From: Saprospiraceae bacterium
Lineage (GTDB): Bacteria; Bacteroidota; Bacteroidia; Chitinophagales; Saprospiraceae
NCBI GenBank assembly: GCA_016714785.1
Contig: JADKCC010000055.1
Coordinates: 1 to 16,978 of the forward strand
Direction of reading: 5' to 3'
DNA length: 16,978 nt
Numbering within the stretch: position 1 is the stretch's first letter; every line of letters begins with the position of its first letter. Shown one piece after another: positions 1-9,313 of the stretch. Under the pieces are notes generated by a model that was given only the letters and a program-made list of their open reading frames with translations, ran no database searches and was not told the DNA's origin. The translations under genes were made by a program, and so were the position numbers.

Positions 1-535
1 GAATTTAATGATGCACCATTAATTTATACATCAGCATTGTCTGACCAAAATACTCGAAACCGAGCTAAATCCAATTCAAACCTCGGTATAATTTAGTGAA
101 ACCATTTTCGGCTAACAACTAGAAGTAGCCATTGATTTTGCGTTTCATAATAAGCACGACAACCATCATGATACTTACGTAGAAATAGATCATCAACCAT
201 TAATTACCGAAACAGATTTTGTCTATGTCAAAGGCAAAAATGAATATATAAAGATCGTAAAATCAGATATCCTTTATCTCAAGTCAGATAGTAGCTATAC
301 CGACATCATCACTAAGACAGACAAGGTAAGACATTATGTACATCTCAAAGAAATAGTATCCAGACTTAAAGTACCGTATATAGTGAGAACGCATAACTAT
401 ACGCAGTTAATACTAGACTGATACAAAAGTACGACAATGAAACGTTGTATATCTATGGGCATAATGAGCTGCAACAGCATACCATTGGGTGTGACTTATA
501 AAACAGAAGTAATGAAGTGGTTGCCAAAGTTGTAG
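1..535 (+). pseudogene. LytTR-family response regulator, 5' truncated by window, frameshifted
   Basis: Two-component response regulator that would bind DNA through a C-terminal LytTR domain. The first 100 bases read as the end of a receiver domain: a beta-strand PLIYTSAL, then after a shift near 91-100 VKPFSANN, the conserved K-P-F of receivers. After another shift near 121-125 a long open stretch (about 123-421) carries the LytTR start (FVKGKNEYIKI, then DILYLKSDSSYTDI) and IVRTHNYT, matching the usual R-x-H-x-S/N-Y core. A third shift near 400 restores NTRLIQKYDNETLYI, and a fourth near 500 gives TEVMKWLPKL and the stop at 533-535. At least four indels therefore break the frame. Family assignment is firm; the target is unknown. 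Its kinase partner could lie upstream of the window or be the kinase at 11728-13625. Confidence 0.85.
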
Positions 536-713
536 TAAAGATGCTAGCAGTAAATATTTTTCATGAACAGTACAGCCTGTTAAATTACAAATTGGGAATA
601 GTTATGTGCAGATTAAGATTATTGTAGAATACATCAATAAGTAACTTATGGTTAAGGCGGATTAACCTATGTTTACATGTATTTTATTAGCTAATCTTTT
701 GTATTATTGTAAT

Positions 714-1387
714 ATGTCATTTAAGATTTTATTTATTTCCACAAGTTTATTAGTGTTTTCATTTAGTAGGTTATATTCACAACTACCTTCAGGAAAATAT
801 GCTGATAAAGAGGAAGCTAAAGAAAAAACATTATCCGCTGAAGATAGGATTGGTATTGACTTCTTTGTAGGTTATAACCGTTCTAGTTTTCTAAATTCTG
901 TATACTTCAATAATTTAAAAAACAAAGCCTACATTAATTCAGGAGGAATAAGTTATGGCGGACGGATTAACTTTCACCCTATCTTTTTTGATGTGTTTTT
1001 TAGAAAAACAAGTTACTCCAAGCATGAGATTTCTGGGTTGGATCCAAATGAAAAATTTCCAAAGGGGTTTTGATTTTAGTTTATCATATGTTTTTTTACC
1101 ATATTTAGGTTCTATTGGGAGAAATGTACATTTAAGTCCATATGCAGGCATTGGCTATCAATACTCGCAGTTATGTTATTATTGTAATAGAAAAGAAGGT
1201 GACTCTGATGACCTTAAGGTTCCCATGTATGCCACGAATACTTCAACTCCGTTTTTTAAATTTGGTATAGCAACATTTATAAAAAAATTAAGATTTGATA
1301 TAGATTATAGACGGTCGGTCATTGGAGAATAAAGTTGCTTTTAATGGGATTAGTATATCAGTAGGAGCTGGAATGGGGCCGAAATAG
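714..1387 (+). pseudogene. Exported beta-strand-rich protein, probable outer-membrane barrel (frameshifted)
   Basis: I do not recognise a named family. I prefer the ATG at 714 over the in-frame ATG at 669 because it gives a classical signal peptide: basic start MSFK, hydrophobic LFISTSLLVFSF, then probable cleavage after LYS. The mature part alternates polar and hydrophobic residues (IGIDFFVGYNRSSF, FDVFFRKTSYS, VHLSPYAGIGYQYS, FGIATFIKKLRFDIDYRRS) and ends with NGISISVGAGMG, the pattern of transmembrane beta-strands of a small outer-membrane barrel. One indel in the GGGGTTTT run near 1063-1070 and another near 1320 break the frame; bridging both gives a product of about 224 residues ending at the TAG at 1385-1387. 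Localisation is inferred from strand pattern only. It could alternatively be a periplasmic beta-sandwich. Confidence 0.6.
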
Positions 1388-2152
1388 ATTTTAAAACCCT
1401 AAGTGATTAAATAAAAGCTGAATTTGAAATACAATTTTGCTGTGTAAACCTCGCAATTAATATTTTAAAAGGTTTAGTAAAAGTTATGCAGCATCACTAA
1501 TCTAGTTCAACATTTTAAATAAAGTAAAGGGATAAAATTCAAATAACTAAAATAGATAGATAGAAATATATTTTTTACTCATTATTATGCGTATTCCTTC
1601 GAGGATGTATGACTTACAAGCCAGATTCAGGGGTTTGTAGGCATTCCTGACCATATTAAAGAAGGTAGTAACAATCCGCATTATAAAAAAGACCTACAGT
1701 GATAGGTTATGGGGCTATGGGCCTCCATTCTGCAGGAGTGAGCTACTTTAGGATACGGCCAATGATGGAATTTCTTTGTTCGTCAAGATGCAGAAGAAAG
1801 GAAACCAAATAGAATAGCTAAATGGTGCTTAGGGGCACTCTTAGGCTTTGCTTCCGTAAGCTTAACCCTAAATTTATCAGGAATGAATAAAGTTACGCCA
1901 TCCACTAACTTTTCAGTCATGGCTACATGATGCTGATAATTCATATGTTAATTGTTCAAATTTTGATATCCCAAATATGGCTTTCTACGTACAATGGAAA
2001 GAGATTTTAATGTCAAAAGCATTAATGATGTCAGGATATTTTATACTGCTTATGGAAGTAGCACAAAGAAGGAAACAAGTTTAATGATGGTTTGGAGGTA
2101 ATAAAAAGAAATGAAATACCTGATTTAATAGCTTTAAACCCACTATCAAATA

Positions 2153-2563
2153 ATGTCTCGGGAGCACAAAAAAGATATTACGAATTGTCTGAGTCTATTG
2201 CTGAAATTCTTGATGCAAAAAGTAGATATCCAGATATCGTATTTGACGAAAAAAAAAGCTTCTGAACTTGTAAAAATATTTATCCGATGCAGAAATGTTT
2301 TTTTTAAACAATATACTAATAAAAGTAGATACGCTGATACGGTTTTTGATAAATTAGTACCAACTTTAGATTTAAGTGAGATTGAAAATTTAATAGCTCT
2401 ACATCCAAATGCTAAAAATAGAAATAGAGCCATAGATCAAGCAGTTTCTATGGTAAAAACAATGAATGATATTGAAAGATTGATACAATTTAATAATACA
2501 CATGGAGATCAATTAGAGGGAAATAGGAGAAGATATAATTCTTGCAGATATCTATACAGCTGA
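2153..2563 (+). CDS. Open segment of the MORN lipoprotein: helical 'KNR' region
   Basis: Longest open piece of the 1564-3607 locus. Its true reading continues from upstream in another frame (FNDGLEVIKRNEIPDLI from about 2085), so the ATG at 2153 is not a real start and residues before about ASELVKIF are a shadow. The authentic part runs ASELVKIFIRCRNVFF, then SEIENLIALHPNAKNRNRAI and VSMVKTMNDIERLI. It then shifts frame near 2520 into EDIILADIYTAENKFDAFF. This whole stretch aligns with the gene at 13955-15659 (KYPNDKNRKNLI, NVRNIDDCIK, EINDLAYLFTKNGDI). No known domain is recognised; it looks like a tandem-helix repeat, possibly TPR/HEAT-like. Confidence 0.6.
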   Translation: MSREHKKDITNCLSLLLKFLMQKVDIQISYLTKKKASELVKIFIRCRNVFFKQYTNKSRYADTVFDKLVPTLDLSEIENLIALHPNAKNRNRAIDQAVSMVKTMNDIERLIQFNNTHGDQLEGNRRRYNSCRYLYS

Positions 2564-3092
2564 AAATAAATTTGATGCTTTTTTTAGCACTTTTCCCGAA
2601 ATCAAATAGAATTAAAAGATATAACAGAGCAAACTACATAGGTGGATGGGATGCTAAGAAAAATATGCCATGGGAAATGGTATCTTAAAAGAAATAGATG
2701 ATAACTATTTTGAAATAGGTAACTTCAAAAGTGGAAAACTGAGGAGAAAATTGTAGAATAGTTTCGAAAAGTATCACTTTCTCTTACGAAATGGCAGGAC
2801 AGTTTTCAAATGGAAAGCTGAATGGTTCGGTCGTATTCAATTCAAAGACGGAAATACCTACACAAGGCCAATTTGTTGATGGCAAAATGAGTGGAAAAGG
2901 AAATATTGTGGAAGTGAACCTGCGAAATGGTTTCCCTATTTTTTATGGGAGAGTGTAAATACGGCTTGTTATGATGGACAATGGCTCAATGATTTAGCTC
3001 ACGGATATGGAGAACTAACTTCTACAAGTCGCAATACAGGTATTTTTGATGGTACAGGGGCCTACTATTATAAAGGTAATTTTTTAAATGGC

Positions 3093-3395
3093 ATGTTTGA
3101 TGGTAAGGGAAGTCTATATTTTCAAAAGTTCTATATAGATGGCGATTTTAAAAAAGGTGAACCCAATGGTCGTATGGCATTAAGCTACGGATATGGAGGG
3201 GTGTTGGGTGCTGTACTGAATGAAAAGAGAAACCCTACTGCATATAAGTGGGAGGATTTAGGTCCTGATTTGCAAGGTACACTTGATTCTGATAATGCTA
3301 AAAGACAAAGATTTGATGATGAAGATAAAAGAGAAAAGGAACAGCATGAATTAAAGAGAAAGAAAGAAGAAGAAAAAATGTATTACCGAATATAG
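3093..3395 (+). CDS. Open segment of the MORN lipoprotein: MORN repeats and charged tail
   Basis: Open part of the same locus, reading in one frame from about 2960. MORN-type units are visible: YDGQWLNDLAHGYGEL, YYKGNFLNGMFDGKGSL and FYIDGDFKKGEPNGRM, each with the Y/F-x-G-x-F/W-x-x-G-x-x-x-G-x-G core. An earlier unit, GQFVDGKMSGKGNI, lies just upstream in another frame. After the repeats comes GYGGVLGAVLNEKRN and then a highly charged stretch (DDEDKREKEQ, KRKKEEEK), probably helical or coiled coil. The frame is lost at 3380. The reading continues as KCITEYRNKFCG and, further on, GPLQCNGAVYKMKEWTGGY with two cysteines nearby, which would suit an extracytoplasmic domain. Confidence 0.65.
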   Translation: MFDGKGSLYFQKFYIDGDFKKGEPNGRMALSYGYGGVLGAVLNEKRNPTAYKWEDLGPDLQGTLDSDNAKRQRFDDEDKREKEQHELKRKKEEEKMYYRI

Positions 3396-3654
3396 AAATA
3401 AATTTTGTGGGTGAATGAAAAAACGGGTCCACTTCAATGTAACGGAGCAGTGTATAAAATGAAAGAATGGACTGGTGGTTATTCATCAAATTACTTTTTC
3501 AATGTAAAGAAAGTAAAAAGTGGTTTTATGATAATGGGAAATTGACAAAGGATAAAGGACCATTTAATACAATAGAAGATGCAATAGCAGAATGCTTGTG
3601 CAAATAGATTAAAAAAAGATCAAAAATTTAAATTAAAATTGAAATTAATAAAAT

Positions 3655-4425
3655 ATGGCAATTATCCGAAATACTATTGACAATATAGTCATTTGTCTAA
3701 AAAAAGTTCTTTTTAAATATTTTAAAGTAGAAATTATAAAATATCTAATATTTATATTTTTAATTAATACTATTATGACATCATGCTATAAAGATATAGA
3801 ACCAGAAATTCTCGAAACACATTTTTTTGCAGGTGATATTGACCCAAATAATGACTACGGAGCTATACCGACAACCCAGAAAAAAGTAGTCTATTTCGAA
3901 AATTTTAATTTTGGAAATGCAGGATGGGGACTTATCAATAATGATGGTTTCGTTACAAAATTTTTGACTTCTAAATTTATTGTTGAAAATAGTAGAAATG
4001 ATTTGATAAGATGGGTAAATAGAAATACAAGTTTAAGTTCATTACCAAATTTCGAAATAGAATGAAACATAAAAGTATTTAATACACAAGGTAGAGGTGG
4101 TGGTATTGGCTTAAGCAATGGAAACAATGATTTATTCTCTTTTATAATTAATGATAAACAAGAATTATCCTGTTTTCATGTGGACAAAACCAAAAATGAG
4201 ACCATAAGATATTTAGAAAGAAATCCGTCCATAGATATTTCTGAATCAGATTGGAATAAGGTTACTATCAGGCGTTATAATGGTAAATATTATGTTTTTA
4301 TGAACCAAAAAAATACTTACATAAAGCCAATTACTTTGGATTTTACATTTGATAAATTGAGTTTTGTGATTGCTGGTGCAGGAAGAGTTGAGATCAATGA
4401 TATCACACTTTATTCCATTGAATAG
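3655..4425 (+). pseudogene. Lipoprotein with LamG/ConA-like beta-sandwich, single in-frame TGA
   Basis: One reading frame covers 256 codons with just one interruption, TGA at 4063-4065. The N-terminus has basic residues (KKVLFKYFK), a hydrophobic core (IIKYLIFIFLINTI) and MTSC, a plausible lipobox, so the product should be a lipoprotein anchored after Cys. The mature part reads VVYFENFNFGNAGWGL, then SLPNFEIE-stop-NIKVFNT, GGGIGLSNGNNDLFSFII, WNKVTIRRYNGKYYVFMN and LSFVIAGAGRVEINDITL. This is the usual order of a bacterial concanavalin-like/LamG sandwich in which an N-terminal F-E-I-E strand is followed by a G-[IL] strand and a K-I/V-x-x-x-G-x-x-Y-x-F strand. Such domains bind glycans or form adhesive modules; the ligand is unknown. 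It sits about 90 bases before the protease reading. The residue lost to TGA is most simply Trp. Confidence 0.65.
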
Positions 4426-4841
4426 TAATAAAAAAATTAATCATAATAATGTACATTTATTAGTCGTATGAATGTTATACCCTACATATCAAATAATTAA
4501 AATATATCTAAATTTATCTTAATAAAAATTGGGACGTAAAGGGTACAAACCAAACCACTGTTTTTACTAATAATCATGTCAATAGGTATTTGAGCGCATT
4601 AAACAGTGAATTCGGCAAAATTGGTGTATCTTTTCAAGCATGTAGTGAACTCATTGACTACTATAATGATGATTTAGCAGTGTTTGACAAAGAAAGTCAA
4701 GGAGCATATTTAGCAGCCAATTGTTATGATCCTAACGTTATAAATGTATATTAAATTAATACAAGTAATGGCGGTAGTAGTGCTGAATTCCCAAATTCAA
4801 ATTATCCTGCTAAAAACTCAGTATTTTTAGATAAAGGGCAG

Positions 4842-5117
4842 TTGCTTCGCTTGGATATAGGTCTTGTCATTCATGAGATGGGCCACTTTTTTGGATTGTT
4901 TCATACCTTTGGTGCAGGTAATGTGGTAAGTGGGCAATGTCTAGTGACTGATGAGTTGCCCAACGGTTCAAATTCTTTAATTGCAGGAGACTTGATTGCC
5001 GATACACCTGCTGGACCCTGTGGATTAGATTGTAATATTCAAGGCAAAGGCAGTGCTACCGTTAATGATTATTGCGAATACGTAGCTACAGGAGATTTAC
5101 TAGGTTTAATCCATTGA
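4842..5117 (+). CDS. M43 (pappalysin-type) protease catalytic segment
   Basis: Zinc-metalloprotease active site HEMGHFFGLFH at 4872-4904 is a perfect HExxHxxGxxH metzincin signature, with GLxH typical of M43. The three His residues bind zinc and the Glu is the base. Upstream in the same frame (from 4512, through a TAA at 4752-4754) lie VNRYLSALNSEFGKIGVSF and INVY, which match the conserved L-N-x-x-F and the strand before the helix. Downstream, Cys-rich segments (GPCGLDC, NDYCEYV) are as in M43B. After a frameshift near 5100 the Met-turn NFMSYN appears at 5123-5140, then FNNGQITRMQSF, the usual C-terminal helix with Q-x-x-R-M. All catalytic elements are thus present though not in one frame. 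The ATG-like start of the open stretch is inside the domain and is not the gene start. Confidence 0.85.
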   Translation: MLRLDIGLVIHEMGHFFGLFHTFGAGNVVSGQCLVTDELPNGSNSLIAGDLIADTPAGPCGLDCNIQGKGSATVNDYCEYVATGDLLGLIH

Positions 5118-5267
5118 CAACAAATTTTATGTCGTATAATTTTGCTGCTTTCCATTGTACTACAAAAATTCAATAATGGGCAAATAACTAGAATGCAAAG
5201 CTTTGTCCCTTTTAGAAGTAGTTTGGTTTGCTCTTCAGGTGAGATAATTGTGGAGATGAATTGAGCC

Positions 5268-6029
5268 TAATAATACCCGAACGCAAGCGCATTTTGTAGG
5301 TAATTTCAATAATCTGCGGATGATAAAGGTTTAGTATTGAAAATTTCTGAGCCAAATGATTTAGATTACTATGGATTGACTTTCTCAAATGTTGGTACTA
5401 TTAGAATAATTCTTGGTAATATTAATCAAACTGATAAAGATTTTAATATAAAATTATTTAAAAATGATGAATTAGTCGGATTAAGTGAGAATGTTCATCC
5501 AATCGGGGATAGAATAGAGTTCCAAGTTTCAGATTTGTCAGCCAATTATTACATATTGGTTTATGGTGCAAATTATAATCAATGGAGTTGTCATGATGAA
5601 ATACGTTTGGGGATAGATTGGAGGCCCTATTTAGGTTCTAATCCTACCGATTGTAGTGATATTTATGAACCGAATAATGGGTTTGGATTGGCTTCCTATT
5701 TCGCCGGACAAAATTTTGGCAGTGTAAATTATTCAGGAAGCATTTATCCAAATATTAACGGTAATTATGATGATCCTGATTTCTATAAAGTAGTAACAAA
5801 CCAATGGGGGACATTGATATCACTGTCAAAGATTTTGAAAATGATTTGGATTTATATTTTTACAATGGTAATAAGGAATTAGTTTTTTTAGCCAAAGGAA
5901 TAGAAATACAATCCTGAACGAATTATTTGGGAAAGGTAATCCATAGGTACATATTTTATTGTGGTAAATCGAGGTACAACATTTGAATCAACAAACTGTA
6001 GATATAATCTTACTGTGAATTGGCAATAA
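5268..6029 (+). CDS. PPC-like (pre-peptidase C-terminal) domains 1 and 2 of the protease
   Basis: Two tandem beta-sandwich modules. The first begins EPNNTRTQAHFVGNF (shifted relative to the protease) and continues after a break near 5320 as ISEPNDLDYYGLTF, IRIILGNINQTDKDFNIKLF and ANYYILVYGANY. The second begins DCSDIYEPNNGFGLASYF, followed by DDPDFYKVVT, a break near 5810, DITVKDFENDLDLYFYNG, another break near 5915, GTYFIVVNRGT and YNLTVNWQ. The E-P-N-D/N-x-x-x-x-A opening, D-x-D-Y/F-Y middle and G-x-Y-x-I/V-x-V end are the PPC pattern. The longest open piece is 5337-5882. An in-frame TAA at 6027-6029 follows NWQ exactly where a polyglycine linker begins. These domains usually flank secreted proteases and help folding or substrate/surface binding. 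Confidence 0.7.
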
Positions 6030-7290
6030 GGTGGTGGCGGCGGTAATGATCAAATAGGAGACCCGTGCAGTCCCCGCCCCGATGCCATCGCAGAGCCGAA
6101 TGAAACCGCACAAGCGTTCTACAATCCATCATTTATGAATGTTTCCACTAATGGACATGATGCAGCCATAGAAAGCCATCTTGCTACATCAGCAGATGTG
6201 GACATGTACCGTATTGAATTCCAAATGGGAGTAGTGATGCGCTGGCAATTGTGTGCACCACAAAATTTAAATGCTACTTTTACTGTATATGATGTAAATG
6301 GCAATATCAAACATGAAGAAACTGCATCTAATTGCACTTATTACTATAATAATATCCTTTCTGCTGGTACTTATTATGTTTAAAATTCGGTCTGTTAATG
6401 GACAGTTTAATTGTACAGCACCGTATCAGTTCAACTTTACAGTATTGGGTGTAACAGATATAGGAGGTGGCAATAACAATCTCACTTGCGCTGGTGCATT
6501 TGAATTAGAGATGAATAAAGAGTGGAGTTGTGGCAATGCATGGTATCTTGATGCCCTGTATATACACACGGTTCTACTCAAAATCTACCCGATAAGAAAA
6601 ATATTCACAATTGTTCGGGTGCAACATGGAGTGGAGGTGAAAAGGTATATAAAGTGACTGCTCGAGACCAGAATGTTTGTCACGGTGGAGTTGGTGTAGA
6701 ACTTAGCAATTTTACTGGCAATCCGGAAGATTGGGGAGTCTTTTTATATACAGACTGTGCATTGACAGATTGTATACCACATGCATCTTATTGGGATTTT
6801 GGTAATGGAGCAATTTATTATGAATTTGAAGTGCCAGATGGTGAAAGTATTATGTAGTTATTGATAATATAAACGCAGCTGAGGGGCAATATGAAATATT
6901 TCCTTATAGTTTATTATGGCCGTCACCACCTAATGATGTTTGTTGTGTTATTTTTAATGGGAAGACCCTATACCATTTATAGATTATTCAGACAATAATG
7001 ATGTATGCAGTTGTAGTCTTTTGGGAAATCCTACGATATCCGAGTCAGGTAGTGTTTGCAGTAGTACAGGGTTCTTTTACTGAGTAGCGCATCATGCTCC
7101 AATGACCTAAATATAGAAGTCGATGGTATGACTCAGCACAGGCAACAGTACCTGTAGCTAGTGGTAATAAATATATTGCATACTTGATAAGATTATATTA
7201 CGCAGAAGTATATAATACCACAATGGGCTGTGGTAGTAGCCGCACACCTATACTGGTGGAAAAACCACCATTGGCAGTGACGGCTCAGGT
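6030..7290 (+). CDS. Linker, third PPC-like domain and Ig-like segment of the protease (frameshifted)
   Basis: Starts with five Gly codons and GNDQIGDPCSPRPDAIAEPN, a third PPC-like unit (open at 6135-6383: DVDMYRIEF, LNATFTVYDVNGNI, LSAGTYYV). After a shift near 6370 it goes on as NGQFNCTAPYQFNFTVLGV, another Gly/Asn linker (DIGGGNNN), and a Cys-rich beta domain (FELEMNKEWSCGNAW; after a shift near 6560 ATWSGGEKVYKVTARDQ; then 6654-6857 VCHGGVGVELSNFTG, DCALTDCIPHAS). From about 6960 it reads DYSDNNDVCSCSLLGNPTI then SGSVCSS, an Ig-like strand pattern leading to the repeat array. About six indels break this stretch. Four or more Cys pairs fit an oxidising extracytoplasmic location. Confidence 0.55.
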
Positions 7291-7303
7291 AGAAAATGCA
7301 TCT

Positions 7304-9300
7304 TGTATGGGTGATGGACAAATACTACTCTCGGCTTCAGGGCCAAATCCCATATCTTCATACAGTTTTAGGTGGAGCACGGGAGATTTAGGCTACGAGC
7401 TGGATGCACTGAGTAGAGGACTATATACTGTTACTGTCACTGACGCAAATGGCTGTACCACGGAAAGTAGCTATTATATAGAAAGTGATGCCTTTGATAT
7501 TACTTTGCTCCATGACAATAGTGACTGTATTGTTTCTCCCAATCGAAATTTATATGCGGCAAAAAAGTGGTGAGTCAAAGATAGCCAATATTTTATGGAA
7601 TACAGGGGATACAACCAACACCATTACCACCCCTGATTATGGTATTTATAAAGTTACAATCACAGATGTAAATGGATGTACTGCTTCGGATAGCATCTGG
7701 ATCGAAAACAAGCCATTCAGAGCTTGGGCAAATGTCTACATACCTAGCTGCCATGGACTGAATGATGGTAGTATTTCATTGTCAGCATTAGATGGAGTAT
7801 TTCCTTATAGATATAAATGGGGCAATGGGGGGACAGTTTCCACGATTGATAACTTATCTGCAGGCTCATACAGTTATACCATTACAGACAGTCGAGGGTG
7901 TCAGATTGATGATACTATTATTATTGATGAACCTGATTCATTGGTTATTTTTCAAAAGAAATCAAACCTACATGTTGGGATTCATTAAATGGAAGTATCT
8001 CGGTTTTTCCAAAGGTGGGACTCCATTTTACAATTACAAATGGAATAATGGAGCATCAGAAAATGAAGTCACCCACTTAGATGCTGGGATGTACAATGTC
8101 ACTATAACGGATTGGAAAAATTGTGAACAATCTATGTCTATAATTGTAAGCAAACCAGATAGTATTGACGTTGTCCGTTCAGTAACTGATGTGAGCTGTT
8201 TTGGACTTGCTGATGGTGCTATCGATATAGCTGCAATAGGAGTGTACTATGCCGTTTCGCTTTGATTGGAAAGCAGGAGACACATTATCAAGTTTAACAG
8301 ACTTGATAGCAGGAAGTTATAATTTGACGATAACCGACGCAAAATGGATGTCAAAATCGCGGAGACTATTGTTATACAGCCTGGAAGAGCTAAAGAGCAC
8401 GTCCTCTGTAACTCATGTAAAATGCTATGGTGGTAGTGATGGCAGCCTTACAGTATTGGCGCAAGGTGGTACACCTCCATACAATTATGATTTCAGTTCT
8501 GGCAATGGAACTAATTTGCCTGCGGGCCGATATTCCATAATGATTCCTGATTTGAATAATTGCACAAATCTAGATACACAATCATAAATGAGCCGTACCT
8601 TTAGAAGCTAACATTACTGCAAGCAATGTTTCTTGTGCCGGATTTGCAGATGGCGCAATATCAGCTGATGTAGTGGGCGGAACATCCCCATATCAATATA
8701 ATTGGAATGGAAACAGTTCATTGACCAATAGTGTTGAGAATTTATATCCTGGTGAAGTTACGGTGCAGATCATAGATTCAAACAATTGCTTGGAAACTAG
8801 GTTTGTGACCATCACTGAACCACAACCATTGGCATTAAAGTCTGAAGTAATAGATGAGAGTTGTGTAGGGAGTTTGGATGGGAGTATAACTGTATTTCAT
8901 GAAGGGGGTACTTTACCCATTTCTGTGCTATGGAGCAATGGTGGGAACACTAATCAAAATAAAGGCATTGCATCTGGCTCATATACGGTGACTATTGTTG
9001 ATAATGGTTGTATTTTAGATTCTACAATTTATGTCAATAGCCTTCCTCCATTAACATACGAACTGAACCCATTCCTGTAACATGCAGTTATACATCAGAT
9101 GGACAGCTTTATTTAGAAAACATAAAAGGTGTGCAGCCATTGAGTATCACTATTGATAATGGGCAAAGCTCCCAAAGCACATTTTGAAAATTTAGAAGGC
9201 AATCATGAAATTGTTATGATAGATGGCAATAATTGCAGATGGATTGATGATTTTGAGATTGGCAACCACTTGCAATTGAAGCGAGTATATTAGCTTCAAG
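7304..9300 (+). repeat. Nine tandem SprB-like (PF13573-type) adhesin repeats, about 224 bp each
   Basis: Nine homologous protein repeats, each starting with a Cys codon at 7304, 7526, 7749, 7973, 8197, 8423, 8634, 8862 and 9083; spacing 222, 223, 224, 224, 226, 211, 228 and 221 bases. A typical unit opens C-x-G-x-x-D/N-G-S/A-I (CHGLNDGSISLSA, CYGGSDGSLTVLA, CAGFADGAISADV). It then has a P-Y/F-x-Y-x-W-x-N/T-G core (PYRYKWGNGG, PFYNYKWNNGA), G-x-Y-x-V/Y-x-I-T-D (GLYTVTVTDANGC, GSYSYTITDSRGC, GMYNVTITD), and ends in an acidic E-P or K-P linker. These Ig-like units are known from SprB and other gliding or adhesion proteins moved by the T9SS. Units diverge strongly at the DNA level, so the array is old. 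Frame breaks occur in units 2, 4, 5, 6 and 9. Confidence 0.85.
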
Positions 9301-9313
9301 GGATAGCATTCAA

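Larger units (their letters stand above)
1564..3607 (+). pseudogene. MORN-repeat lipoprotein-like surface protein, heavily frameshifted
   Basis: Start uncertain: no intact ATG. Near 1564 one frame reads KYIFYSLLLCVFLRGC, a good lipoprotein signal ending in an L-R-G-C lipobox. Pieces in changing frames follow without a clear gene boundary: GYGAMGLHSAGVSYF and a hydrophobic AKWCLGALLGFASVSL (about 1700-1920), then a helical region (2106-2640), MORN repeats (about 2640-3200), a charged E/K/R-rich tail (about 3290-3380) and a last piece ending KGPFNTIEDAIAECLCK at the TAG at 3605-3607. I count at least ten frame breaks, one being nine A's where eight are expected near 2249-2257. If bridged it would be around 680 residues. 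It may instead be two genes, with a boundary near 1930-2106. MORN repeats imply a scaffold or lipid/protein contact role; no enzyme motif is visible. Confidence 0.55.

Noticed and set aside
669..713. Upstream ATG at 669 as start of the barrel-like protein
   Set aside because: The 15 extra residues would bury the classical signal peptide that begins at ATG 714.
1060..1075. Programmed ribosomal frameshifting at homopolymer breaks
   Set aside because: Breaks of both directions occur in every gene without shared slippery sites or following structures, so recoding is not a sensible common cause.
2146..2433. Open frame on the - strand opposite the MORN lipoprotein
   Set aside because: It mirrors the + strand helical region, whose paralogy to 14352-14694 shows which strand is coding; the - strand has no domain or start context.
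4063..4065. TGA read as tryptophan by an alternative genetic code
   Set aside because: Other genes here use TGG for Trp and the window is Bacteroidota-like, where no such code is known; one TGA is better explained by a mutation or error.
7304..9300. CRISPR array or DNA-level tandem repeat
   Set aside because: The 224-base periodicity is of protein repeats; DNA identity between units is low and there are no short identical repeats with spacers.
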